Part shown: in pieces, positions 53,701-62,182 of the stretch | How the letters are laid out: each line of letters starts with the position of its first letter | How positions within the stretch are numbered: the first letter of the stretch is position 1 | Source: Cafeteria roenbergensis | Taxonomy: Eukaryota > Sar > Bigyra > Bicosoecida > Cafeteriaceae | Assembly: GCA_008330645.1 (NCBI GenBank) | Contig: VLTN01000030.1 | Coordinates: 124,001 to 188,000 of the forward strand | Reading direction: 5' to 3' | DNA length: 64,000 nt | Made by a program: the position numbers and the translations under genes | Notes under the pieces: model-generated | What the model saw: the letters and a program-made list of their open reading frames with translations, nothing else | Databases searched by the model: none | Told to the model about the DNA's origin: nothing

Positions 53701-55393
53701 ATCCATCGTGACGGATCGAGGCGCTGCCGGCCCCGCCGATGGCAGGCACTCACCGTTTGAACCAGCTCTGCCCTTGTCACCACGAAGTGCCCTGGACACC
53801 CTTCCCACGCCTCACTTCGAGGAGGTGGAGGTTCGCATCGGTCCGGCAGAGCTTGTGATCGTGGAGGGACCATCTTCCAGCCAGCTTGGAGGGTCTGCCG
53901 GATCGGGCTATCTCTTGACAGTCACGCTCGCACAGGTGCCGGTGCGAAACGGCGTTTCGGTGGTTGTGACCCACCTTCGCCGCGGGTCTCCCCTTGAAAC
54001 GTCGGGCCTGATCAAGCGCGGGTCGCTGCTGCTGTCGGTGAACGGAGAAACTTTGGACCGAGTGCGCGGCCACCGGCTCCGCACCCTGCTTGCCACCGGC
54101 AGAGCCAGGTCGCTTGTCTTCTTCGCGCCGTTCGACGGTGCGGAGCGGTGGTCAGCTGGGTACACTTCCGGCGGATTGTCGGCGCGTCATGGCCGCGTCA
54201 GTGGCGGGTCAGCTGCGGCTGGCCCTGTCCCAGGAGGGTCACGGGCAGATCACGGCGCCATTCCTCCCGCCACGAGTGACTCTGCGAGCGAATTCGCGGA
54301 TGCTGGTGTTTCTTCTTCAACCCTTGCACCAGGCTCTGCCGAGAGCGCCGATCCTTCCGCTCCGGACCCCGATCGTGACCAGTCTGCATCAGTGCGGCCG
54401 CGGGCAGCTGCCTCTGCCGGGACGCGCGGAGTTGCGTCTTCGCTGCGCCCCAGGAGCCGCACCGGCTCTATTGGCTTTGACCATCACCACTCGTCGTGGC
54501 CGCGGTCGGGAGCTTCCGATTCGCCGGCCAGAAGCGGGGGGCTTGGTGGTGGCGGTGGCGGTGGCGGCGGCGGTGGCTCCAGCGCCAAGCCTGTTGCGAC
54601 GGGCTCTGTCCCCAAGCCCGTGTTTCATTTGACCGGCCGGGACGGGAGCGTCCTTGGCAGCAGCCCCAGCGAGAGACGCCAGCAGCAGCGCAGCGGGGGC
54701 AAGGGAAGCGACACGCGTCGCTCTTTGGGAGGGATTGGCGTCAGCGCCACCCCACTTCGCGTGAAGCGTATGCGAGAGGCAGCAAAGGCCATCGCAGAGG
54801 GCTCTGCCGGCTCTACCAGCTCTACCAGCTCTGCAGTACCCGCAGCATCCGCAGCGTCTGCGGAGTCGTCTGGGGCGCACGGTCACGGCCAGCGCTTGGA
54901 CACTGGAGGCCGGTCGTCCGCAGCGCTGGGTGGAGGCCTGCCCACGCCTGCGGGCGGCTCGGCGGTGCAGAGCGCAGCCAAGGCTGCTGTGCGTGTCGGC
55001 GAAACCACTGACCGGCCCTGCCCGCGGGCGACGTCTGCGGGCTCTGCCAGGCCAGCGGCTCCCGAGTCTGGGAGGCTGCACCCACAAGCCGCTTCAGAAG
55101 GCGCTGCTGTGACATCGCTGATTGTTCCAGCATCACCACCCCATCAGCAGAGCGTCAGCCAGGCGAATGTCGGGGCTGCTTCTCCGTCCAGCGGCGGGCT
55201 CATGACCTGCCCGCCGCAGCCCGTCAGGCAGCGATCGGTCAGCGCATCAGGCGCCAGTCACAAGCTTGGCAGGCTGACCAGCGATCGATCTCCGCCGCGC
55301 ACATCCCCAGGCGCTCCCGCAGCTGCATCTGTGGCCTCAACCACGACGGCAGCCAAGCCCGCTTCAGCAACGGCTGACGCTGCTGCTGCTGCT

Positions 55394-55425
<32 letters not shown>

Positions 55426-55861
55426 TGCTGGGCCAAAGTCCGTCCGCGGCGCGGGGGCGGTTGGTCGATCGGCTGTGTCGGGTGGTAGGGGCGAGCTGCG
55501 CCGCGTGAGTGACACCGATGAGGCGGCGGACGCCGCGCTGGCTGCAGCAGCGGCGGTTATGGCAGCGACAGCACGGCCTGCCAGCGGCGCCGGGGGCGGC
55601 ACCGCCCGTGGTGGATACGCTTCAGGTTCGGGCGCCGGCGGTGCCAGCTCGGGCATTGGCAGTGGCGGCCATGCCGATGGGGGTGGCGGGGGCAGTGCCG
55701 CGGCTTCAGGTGGAGGACTGCCTGCGAGTCACCCGACCACGGTCGGCGCCGCGTATCCGCCTCTGCCACTGCTCTCAGCGGGGGGCGTCGAGGTTGTCCG
55801 ACGCGCACAGACAGCCGGCGGGTCGGGTTGGTTCCGATTCTGGGGCGGCAAGAAGCATTAA
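46376..55861 (+). CDS. Giant protein with Schlafen-type AlbA_2 and PDZ domains (about 3161 aa)
   Basis: One uninterrupted frame of 9.5 kb. Two folded regions are recognisable. Residues about 1960-2280 form a Schlafen/AlbA_2-like domain: [20 protein letters not shown], then [20 protein letters not shown] and GIVQGVRLS, the pattern ExxxxEYK...FlNA.GG.LvFGV.D..GI.GV of the family; it is split by an Ala/Ser-rich insert of about 110 residues (2069-2182) and resumes at [16 protein letters not shown] and [11 protein letters not shown]. Residues about 2480-2585 resemble a PDZ domain ([38 protein letters not shown]). Other parts are low complexity: an SR octapeptide repeat (about 427-462), a Pro-Ala run (1430-1520) and a poly-Ala run (3001-3019), with several ordered-looking islands, for example [20 protein letters not shown]. 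AlbA_2 proteins can act in RNA binding or cleavage; that role here is inference. ATG 46475 is an alternative start. Confidence 0.7.
47659..47752. repeat. 24-bp coding repeat (SR octapeptide)
   Basis: Four copies starting at 47659, 47683, 47707 and 47731 of TCACAGCCGCAGCGGCAG plus six variable bases. In frame it encodes the octapeptide R[RD]HSRSG[RS] four times, an arginine-serine segment of the kind phosphorylated in SR proteins. Confidence 0.93.
50664..50932. repeat. Hexanucleotide coding microsatellite (Pro-Ala run)
   Basis: About 270 bp made almost only of GGCTCC and GGCTGC hexamers. In the coding frame it reads GCT CCG / GCT GCG, i.e. alternating Ala-Pro and Ala-Ala. The other frames give long LRLRLR and, antisense, RSRSRS open frames that are artefacts of the repeat. 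Confidence 0.97.
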
Positions 55862-56699
55862 CCCGCTGCAAACATGCTACAGCAGCTCAAGTGCAATCGA
55901 CCGAGCCCCGAACAGACGACCAAGCAAGCAAGCACGCGAGCGTCTCAAAAACGCTTGCTATCGAGGACGACAAGTGTGAACGCCGCTTTTGTTGGTTATC
56001 CGGCCGCCTTCACTGCCTTGGCCGCCTGGTGGAACCGGGCGAGGCACCGACGAGGCGGTAGCCATACGGCGCCAAGCAACGACCGGCAGCGCTCCAAAGG
56101 CTGGCTCGGCTGTGCTCGGGATCTTTAAAGAGCGTTGATTGACACGGATGCGGCTTGGGCGATAGTCTGGGGAACGCGGGCTGATCAGCCGATGCATGAG
56201 CTAGGCTAGACGTGAGCTCGCCCTGCGAAGACAGCCCGCGCCGGGCCCACTGAATTCGCTTCAGCTCAAACGTAAAACGAGAGGCCATGCCACGCGATGC
56301 GAGCAAAGCAGTGTCGACCTAAGCCTCCCCACGCTGCGCAGTCGGCATCACAATGGGTGACCCTCGGGAGCACTCCTGGCTTGAACCGGGGGCTGGCAGT
56401 GACTTGCTTGGTGAAATGCGCGCTTTGCTGGCGATGCAGCGCTGCAACGATTGGTCCTGCTCAATTCGTTCGCCCGTGCTCGGCAGGGCATGGGTCAGAG
56501 GGGGGCGCTTGCCCCGGCGACTGGCCTTGAGTGTCTGGTCGGCCTGCACCGACTCACCTGGTGCGCGCATCGGAATCAGGCCACACAAACCGCCAAGTTG
56601 TGGCATCCCGCTAGCGAGCCATCGTCCCTGCCCCGAAGGCGAGTGCAAAACCAGCAAGGACGCAGACTGGCGAGGATGGCGCGGACCGCGCACGGCGCG
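55862..56699. other. Convergent intergenic spacer
   Basis: The most AT-balanced stretch of the window (about 55870-56300), lying between two converging stops. I looked for tRNA A/B boxes and found none convincing. No gene is supported. Confidence 0.5.
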
Positions 56700-59102
56700 T
56701 CACACTCGACTGCCACCGCTCGCGGGCAGCTCCGCGCCCAGGCTGCTCAGCCCGCCAACGCCCCCGACGGCTGTTGCTTCGCCGCTGACGCCGCCATCCT
56801 GCTGGACGGCACCCGCGCCCGCCGAATCGGATGCGCCGGCAGTCGCGCTCCGCGCTGCCAGCTGCCCCAGAGTCGTCTGCTTCATCGCCCACGCGGCGCC
56901 CCCGACGAGCAGCGCCCCGCCCGCCACGGCGCCGATGACGATGAAGGGCATCGCGGCGTCGTCGGCAGCGCCTCCTGATCCGGCTCCGTTGAGGCCGATG
57001 CTGCCGCTCGCGCCGCCGGACGGGCTCGGGGACGCGGAGGGGCTGGCGGTGTGGGAGGGCGATGGCGTCTGAGTCGGGGTGGGAGTGCCGGTGGGGGACG
57101 CTGTGGACGAGGCGGTTGCGGTGGGCGATGTCGACGGGCTTGGCGTGGGGGACGGCGTTGTTGTGGCCGTGGCCGTGGAGGATGGCGTTGGCGTGGGGGA
57201 CGGCGTTGTTGTGGCCGTGGCCGTGGAGGATGGCGTTGGCGTGGAAGACGAAGTGGCCGATGGCGAGGCCGTAGGTGAAGACGTGACTGTTGAAGTGGCT
57301 GTGGCCGATGGCGATGCCGTAGGTGAAGGCGTGACTGTGGAAGTAGCCGATGGCGAGGCCGTGTGTGAAGGCGTGGCCGTGGAGCTGGCCGTGGGGGAGG
57401 AGGTTGCGGCCGCTGAGGGCGATACTGATGCAGACGGTGAGGGTGATGCAGTGGCCGATGGAAGGGCCAGCGACAAAGGGCTCATGTTTGATGGAAGCGT
57501 CGCTGGCACGTCGCCAACGCTGGAAGCGGAGCCGTATCCAAGCTGACCGTAGTAGCCCATCCCGAAGGCCCGAATAGTGCCGTCTCCCAGCACCACTAGG
57601 CTATGAGCACCTCCCGCAGACACGGCCACAGCGGTGCCACCCAGCGGCACGGGATCTGCTGAACTTGCCCAATTGGGATCTGTGCTGCCCACGTTGTCCT
57701 GGGAGCCATAGCCAAGCGCTCCGTACTCCCCCATGCCGAAAGCTCGCACTCTGCCGTCATCCAGCAGCACCAGACTATGACCAGCCCCAGCTGCAACGGC
57801 CGTCGCTGTGCCGCCCAGCGGCACGGGATCCACTGAATTTGCCCAACTGGGATCCGTGTCGCCCACGTCGTCCGTGGAGCCGTGGCCAAGCTTTCCGTAC
57901 TCTCCCAAGCCGAAAGCACGAACCCTGCCGTCGTCCAACAACGCCAGAGTGTGGCTTGTTCCAGCTGCAACGGCCACCGCTGGGCCACCCAGTGGCACGG
58001 GGTCCATGGTAGACGCCCAGCTGGAATCTGTGCCACCGACTCTGCCACTGGAGCCGTACCCAAGTCTTCCATTCTCTCCATCGCCGAACGTTCGGACACT
58101 GCCGTCCGACATCAGCACCACACTGTGCTGGCCTCCCGCTGCCAGAGCCATGGCGTTGCCACCCAGCGGCACAGGGCCAGCATCGGACGGCAGACTGGTG
58201 CCTGCGCCACCGACGTCCGAGGTGGTCCCCAAGCCAAGCTGGCCGAACCCCCCAAAGCCAAAGGCAATGACAGACCTGTCGACAAGCAGTACCAGACTGT
58301 GAACACCACCGGCAGATATATCGGCCGCGGTGCCACCTAGTGATACACCACCCTGCATCGACGGCACGCTTGACGCTTGATCGCCCACATGTTCGATGGA
58401 GCCGTAGCCGAGCCTCCCGTTGTTCCCGTTTCCGAAGGCTTTGACACTGCCACCCTCCAGCAGCACCAGACTGTGGTAGTCTCCAGCAGACACTGCAATC
58501 GCGTTGCCACCCAGCGGCACAGGGCCCTGCAACGACGGCAGACTGCTCTCCTTGTCACCTACATTCTCAGTGGAGCCGTAGCCGAGCTGGCCGTAGGTCC
58601 CGAAGCCGAAAGCCCGCATCGTGCCATCGGCCAGCAGCACCAGGCTGTGAGCGTCTCCCGCCGACACCTGCGTGGCCGACACCTGCAGCCGCCTGCCACC
58701 TCGTGCTGCGTGCGCCATCGACACGGATGCGTCGAGCGCCGACGGAAGCAGAGCCTTGCCGGCCGGCCTGTGCCTTGCCTCGGGCAACGGCCCTGCACGA
58801 GTTGCCCCGGCTGGGCTCATGTGCAGTCGCGCGTCGGCGCCAGGCTGGCTCGGGCGACCGACCTCAGGGGCAGTCCCGTTCGCGATGTCGAGCGATGGCA
58901 GGGCCGCCGTGGCGCCGCGCGGTCCGGCGTGTCGCAGGCTGGCCGAGCACGGCACCGCCTGAGCCAGCACAGCGGCCAGCGCTGCGAAGGTGACGAGGTG
59001 CGCTGCTGCTCCGCAGCGGATGGCGGGTGGCGGGTCACGCAGCCGTGGCCGAGTGCATGCCAGTCCGAGCATGCCACGCCGCGAGTCTGGAGCAGGGAGC
59101 AT
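56700..59102 (-). CDS. Type I membrane protein with seven-bladed RCC1 propeller
   Basis: Single exon, 800 residues from ATG 59102 (790 from ATG 59072). The N-terminus has a basic leader followed by a hydrophobic core (AAAHLVTFAALAAVLAQAVP) ending CSA, a good signal peptide. Seven RCC1-type repeats of about 58 residues cover about 140-540; each has the form VSAG..HSLVLL.DG.VRAFG.G.YGQLGYGS...VG, which predicts a complete seven-bladed propeller. A Ser/Thr/Pro stalk of about 150 residues (PSPTASPSAT-like) follows, then one transmembrane segment near 717-740 (PFIVIGAVAGGALLVGGAAW) and a 50-residue cytosolic tail. The layout puts the propeller outside the cell or in the secretory lumen, unlike nuclear RCC1, so Ran exchange is unlikely; ligand binding or adhesion is inference. 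The stalk is encoded by a 48-bp DNA repeat in part. Confidence 0.85.
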   Translation of the reverse strand: MLPAPDSRRGMLGLACTRPRLRDPPPAIRCGAAAHLVTFAALAAVLAQAVPCSASLRHAGPRGATAALPSLDIANGTAPEVGRPSQPGADARLHMSPAGATRAGPLPEARHRPAGKALLPSALDASVSMAHAARGGRRLQVSATQVSAGDAHSLVLLADGTMRAFGFGTYGQLGYGSTENVGDKESSLPSLQGPVPLGGNAIAVSAGDYHSLVLLEGGSVKAFGNGNNGRLGYGSIEHVGDQASSVPSMQGGVSLGGTAADISAGGVHSLVLLVDRSVIAFGFGGFGQLGLGTTSDVGGAGTSLPSDAGPVPLGGNAMALAAGGQHSVVLMSDGSVRTFGDGENGRLGYGSSGRVGGTDSSWASTMDPVPLGGPAVAVAAGTSHTLALLDDGRVRAFGLGEYGKLGHGSTDDVGDTDPSWANSVDPVPLGGTATAVAAGAGHSLVLLDDGRVRAFGMGEYGALGYGSQDNVGSTDPNWASSADPVPLGGTAVAVSAGGAHSLVVLGDGTIRAFGMGYYGQLGYGSASSVGDVPATLPSNMSPLSLALPSATASPSPSASVSPSAAATSSPTASSTATPSHTASPSATSTVTPSPTASPSATATSTVTSSPTASPSATSSSTPTPSSTATATTTPSPTPTPSSTATATTTPSPTPSPSTSPTATASSTASPTGTPTPTQTPSPSHTASPSASPSPSGGASGSIGLNGAGSGGAADDAAMPFIVIGAVAGGALLVGGAAWAMKQTTLGQLAARSATAGASDSAGAGAVQQDGGVSGEATAVGGVGGLSSLGAELPASGGSRV
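57140..57247. repeat. 48-bp coding minisatellite in RCC1-protein stalk
   Basis: Two full copies (57140, 57188) and a partial third (57236) of a 48-bp unit starting TTGGCGTGGGGGACGGCGTT. It encodes part of the Ser/Thr/Pro stalk; related but diverged GTGGCCG-rich units continue on both sides to about 57460, suggesting stalk length varies by unequal exchange. Confidence 0.9.
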
Positions 59103-59908
59103 CCTGGGGCGGGAGTGATTCGTGGAAGGGTGTGCCGGCTGCCAGGGCAGCTGCGGCGGCGCGCCGAGTTTAGTCGATCGCGCTCCGCTTCTGGCAAGGC
59201 GACTCTGCCTTGCTGCGGCATGCATGCGCGCGCCGGGAGCTGCAGGGCGGAGGAACCAGGCAGACAAGCTCGTCGCCGAGGACTCGAGGCCCGATTGGAC
59301 CTGTCGTCCCGGGCGCACGCGCGCGTGGTTCGTGCCATGTCGTCCACTGCAAGGAGCGGCGCTGGTGCGTTTCTGCCGGTTCCGTGTCGGAAAGCCTGCG
59401 ACGAGGTGATTGAGCCGTGATTGCCGTCGAGTGCGAAGGCTAGGCTCGACACCGCACAGATTCAACCAATGTTCCCCTCAGGGCCCTCCTCGGCTTGGGT
59501 GTATGTGGTTCCGAGTATGGCCCGGAAAAAGGTCGTGTGGGCGTAGTGCAGCGTCCGACGCGGCGGTGGGCCGCGGCTGGCAACGGGGCAGCGCTTGCCC
59601 TGCGCCCGCTGCGGCCTGCCGAGGGCATGGGTGGGTTGTTCCGCTCAGCAGCAGGCGACGGCCAGCCGACGCGCCAAACGCCATCCTGCGTCCTTGGGCC
59701 ACTGGGCGTTGCCCAGCCAGCAACCATGCGCACAAGCCCAAAAGTATCGTCGTTGGAGCAACTGGCGGCTCTGCCAAGCAGAATTTTTTGGGCACGTCGC
59801 CGTGGCTTTGCGATTTGACTTCCCCAGGCCGGGCACCGGAATCAGCGCCGGAGCTGGCACACGCGTTGGCGTTCAAAACCAGTCGGCCAAAGGTCCCCAG
59901 CGTGCGCC
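59103..59908. promoter_or_regulatory. Divergent spacer, RCC1 protein / METAP1
   Basis: 806 bases between two outward-facing start codons; it must hold both promoters. One GGCTCTGCC copy lies near 59767. Short open frames on both strands show no motif. No further gene is supported. Confidence 0.4.
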
Positions 59909-61590
59909 ATGGCTGCTGCTCTCGCGTTGGGAGCAACAACGACTTGCTGCACGCCTGGCTGCGGGAAGCCCGCGTCGATGGTTTGCCCCAAGTGCAAGGA
60001 CTTGAATATCCACGGGTCGTTCTTCTGCAACCAGACGTGCTTCAAGGGCTACTGGCCTGAGCAGTGAGCCCTGGCCTTCGTGATTCGGACGCGCGCGCGC
60101 ATGCCTTGCGGTTCGGAGCCGATGCCAGGGTTCTCTGGACGCGCCTGAGTGCGTCTGCTGGCCCAACAACGCGCGCATGCTCGCGGCGCATATGTTGCAT
60201 CGGCATGCGCCGCTCCATGCACCCCATGGGGCAGGCTGCTGAGCAACGCCGACGCAAACCTTGCTCGCCTGCGATGCTGACGTCATCCGACGAGCACGAG
60301 CCAGTCGGTTCCATGCTCTCCGGCCTCCCAGCCCGACCCATCACTTTCCCGGCTCCAGATGCTCCGTAGTGCCGTTGTCCTGCTTCACCACCATGCCGGC
60401 GCAGCAAGGCGCTGCACAAGCGCTTCAAGCTCCTGATGGCCGACGTAGCGGCAAAGGCGCGCAAGCCCCTCGATGCCGCGACGCTCGCAAGCACAGGCGA
60501 CTTTGCGGGCGACTTTACCGGCTTCAAGTTCACGTCGGACCTGCGGCCCGGCAAGGTGACCCCGCAGATGCGCGTGCCCTCGCTCATCCCGCAGCCGGAC
60601 TACGCGCTCACAGGCGAGCCTCTGAGCGAGATGCTGGAGCAGCGCACTCGCAAGATCGCCGTGAACACGCCGGAGCAGATTGAGGCCATGCGTCGCTCCT
60701 GCCGCGTTGCCCGCGCCGTGATGGACGAGGCCTCGGCCATCCTGCGGCCCGGCGTGACGCCCGACGCGGTCGACCGCGTGGTGTTCGCCGGCTGCGTCAG
60801 CCGCGGCGCCTACCCGTCCCCGCTCAACTACTTGGGCTTCCCCAAGAGCCTCTGCATCTCTGTGAATGACGTGGTGTGCCACGGCATCCCCGACAGCCGG
60901 CCCTTTGAGAACGGCGACATTGTCAACCTCGACGTCAGTGTGTTCATCGGCGGTCACCACGCCGACATGAACGAGACCTTCATCATCGGGGACGTCGACG
61001 AGGAGAGCCGCGCCATCATCCGGTGCTCCTTCGACGCCCTCAAGGCGGCCATCGACATGTGCAAGCCCGGGGTCATGTACCGCGAGATCGGGGACGTAAT
61101 CGACGCCGTGGTCAGACCCCGCGGCTTCAGCTCCGTCAAGCGCTACTGCGGCCACGGCGTGAACCGGCTCTTCCACTGCGCGCCTGACGTGCCGCACTAC
61201 CGCCGCAACAAGACGGCGGGAACGCTGAAGCCGGGGCACACGTTCACGATCGAGCCAATGATCAACGGCGGCACGGAGGCGTGCACGGAGTGGCCGGACG
61301 ACTGGACCGCTCTCACCACGGACGGCAAGCGCTCGGCGCAGTTCGAGCACACGCTCCTCGTGACCGCCACGGGCGTCGAGGTGCTCACAGCGCCGGGGGT
61401 GGACAAGCCTGGCGCCAAGGCCCCGACCACGATCGAGTGGAACGAGGCCTTCTACACGCGCCCGGGCACCCCCGCAGAGGAGGGGGCCGGGGCTGCCAGT
61501 GCTGCGGCCTGCGGTCCGTCTGCCTCGCCTGCTCATCCGCCCGCTTCCAACGTTGCCGCCACGGCAGCTGCTGCCGCCCCGGCGGTGTAG
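59909..61590 (+). CDS. METAP1: Methionine aminopeptidase type 1 with N-terminal zinc finger
   Basis: Removes the initiator methionine from nascent proteins at the ribosome. Two exons, 59909-60063 and 60405-61590 (intron 60064-60404, GTGAGC...GCGCAG, phase 2), give 446 residues. Exon 1 encodes the C6H2 zinc finger: CCTPGC, CPKCKDL, SFFCNQTCFKGYWPE, and the junction restores EHKALHKRF, matching human THKLLHKK. The catalytic pita-bread domain follows from about residue 150, with YPSPLNYLGFPKS, VNDVVCHGIPD, and all five metal ligands: Asp in VNLDVSVF, Asp in DMNETF, His in GHGVNRLFH, Glu in TIEPM and Glu in FEHTLLV. The zinc finger marks the eukaryotic cytosolic form that docks on ribosomes. A Pro/Ala-rich tail of about 40 residues extends past the usual C-terminus. 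Confidence 0.97.
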
Positions 61591-62182
61591 TGCCTTGCGG
61601 GTCCGGCTGCGCGCTTGTGGCGTGCAACGTGCGTCTTGAAGAAGCCGCTTTGCTCCGAAGCATCGCGCGTCCCGCAACCCAGGCCCTTGAGGCGTGCTGA
61701 CTGGTATGGCCGTTGAGAGGCCGCGTGCGCGTGAAGGGCCGACTTTGACCCAATGGCTCCCTGACCTGTTTGGGCGCTAAGAGGCCGCGTGCGAGCGAAG
61801 GGGCCGACTTTGACCAGATGGCTAAATTTTGGCGCGGCGGGGAACCACACGGGGCTGCCCTCCAAAGCGCAGCGAGCAATTCAGCAACTGCCTCCGAGTG
61901 CGATGCCCGGCCCCGCAGCCCGGCCGGGTTTTCCGGCATGCCTGTCCCGGCCACACTGGGGCGTGATGCGTGTTTCGGCGCAAATCTGGAGCTGCTGGCC
62001 CCTGAGTTGACCCCAATTTGGCTGGTTCGATAGGGAAGCACTGCTTGCCGGAGTGTGTTCGCCAAACTTCGATCAGGGGTTGGCAGGGCGCTGCGCGTTG
62101 GACAAGTTGGCCAGGCCGGACACTGCAGCTGATCACACGCACTGTCCCTCACGTGGCGCAAACAGACGCGGCGCGGGCGAGG
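61591..62182. other. Convergent spacer with a 64-bp duplication
   Basis: Between the METAP1 stop and the stop of the last gene. A GAGGCCGCGTGCG...GGGCCGACTTTGACC block occurs twice (starts 61717 and 61781, 64 bp apart), so this is a two-copy tandem duplication. No gene is supported. Confidence 0.55.

Noticed and set aside
55862-56699. Possible tRNA or small RNA gene in the AT-balanced spacer
   Set aside because: A CTTGAACCGGGGG word near 56380 loosely resembles a B box, but no matching A box or cloverleaf stems were found.
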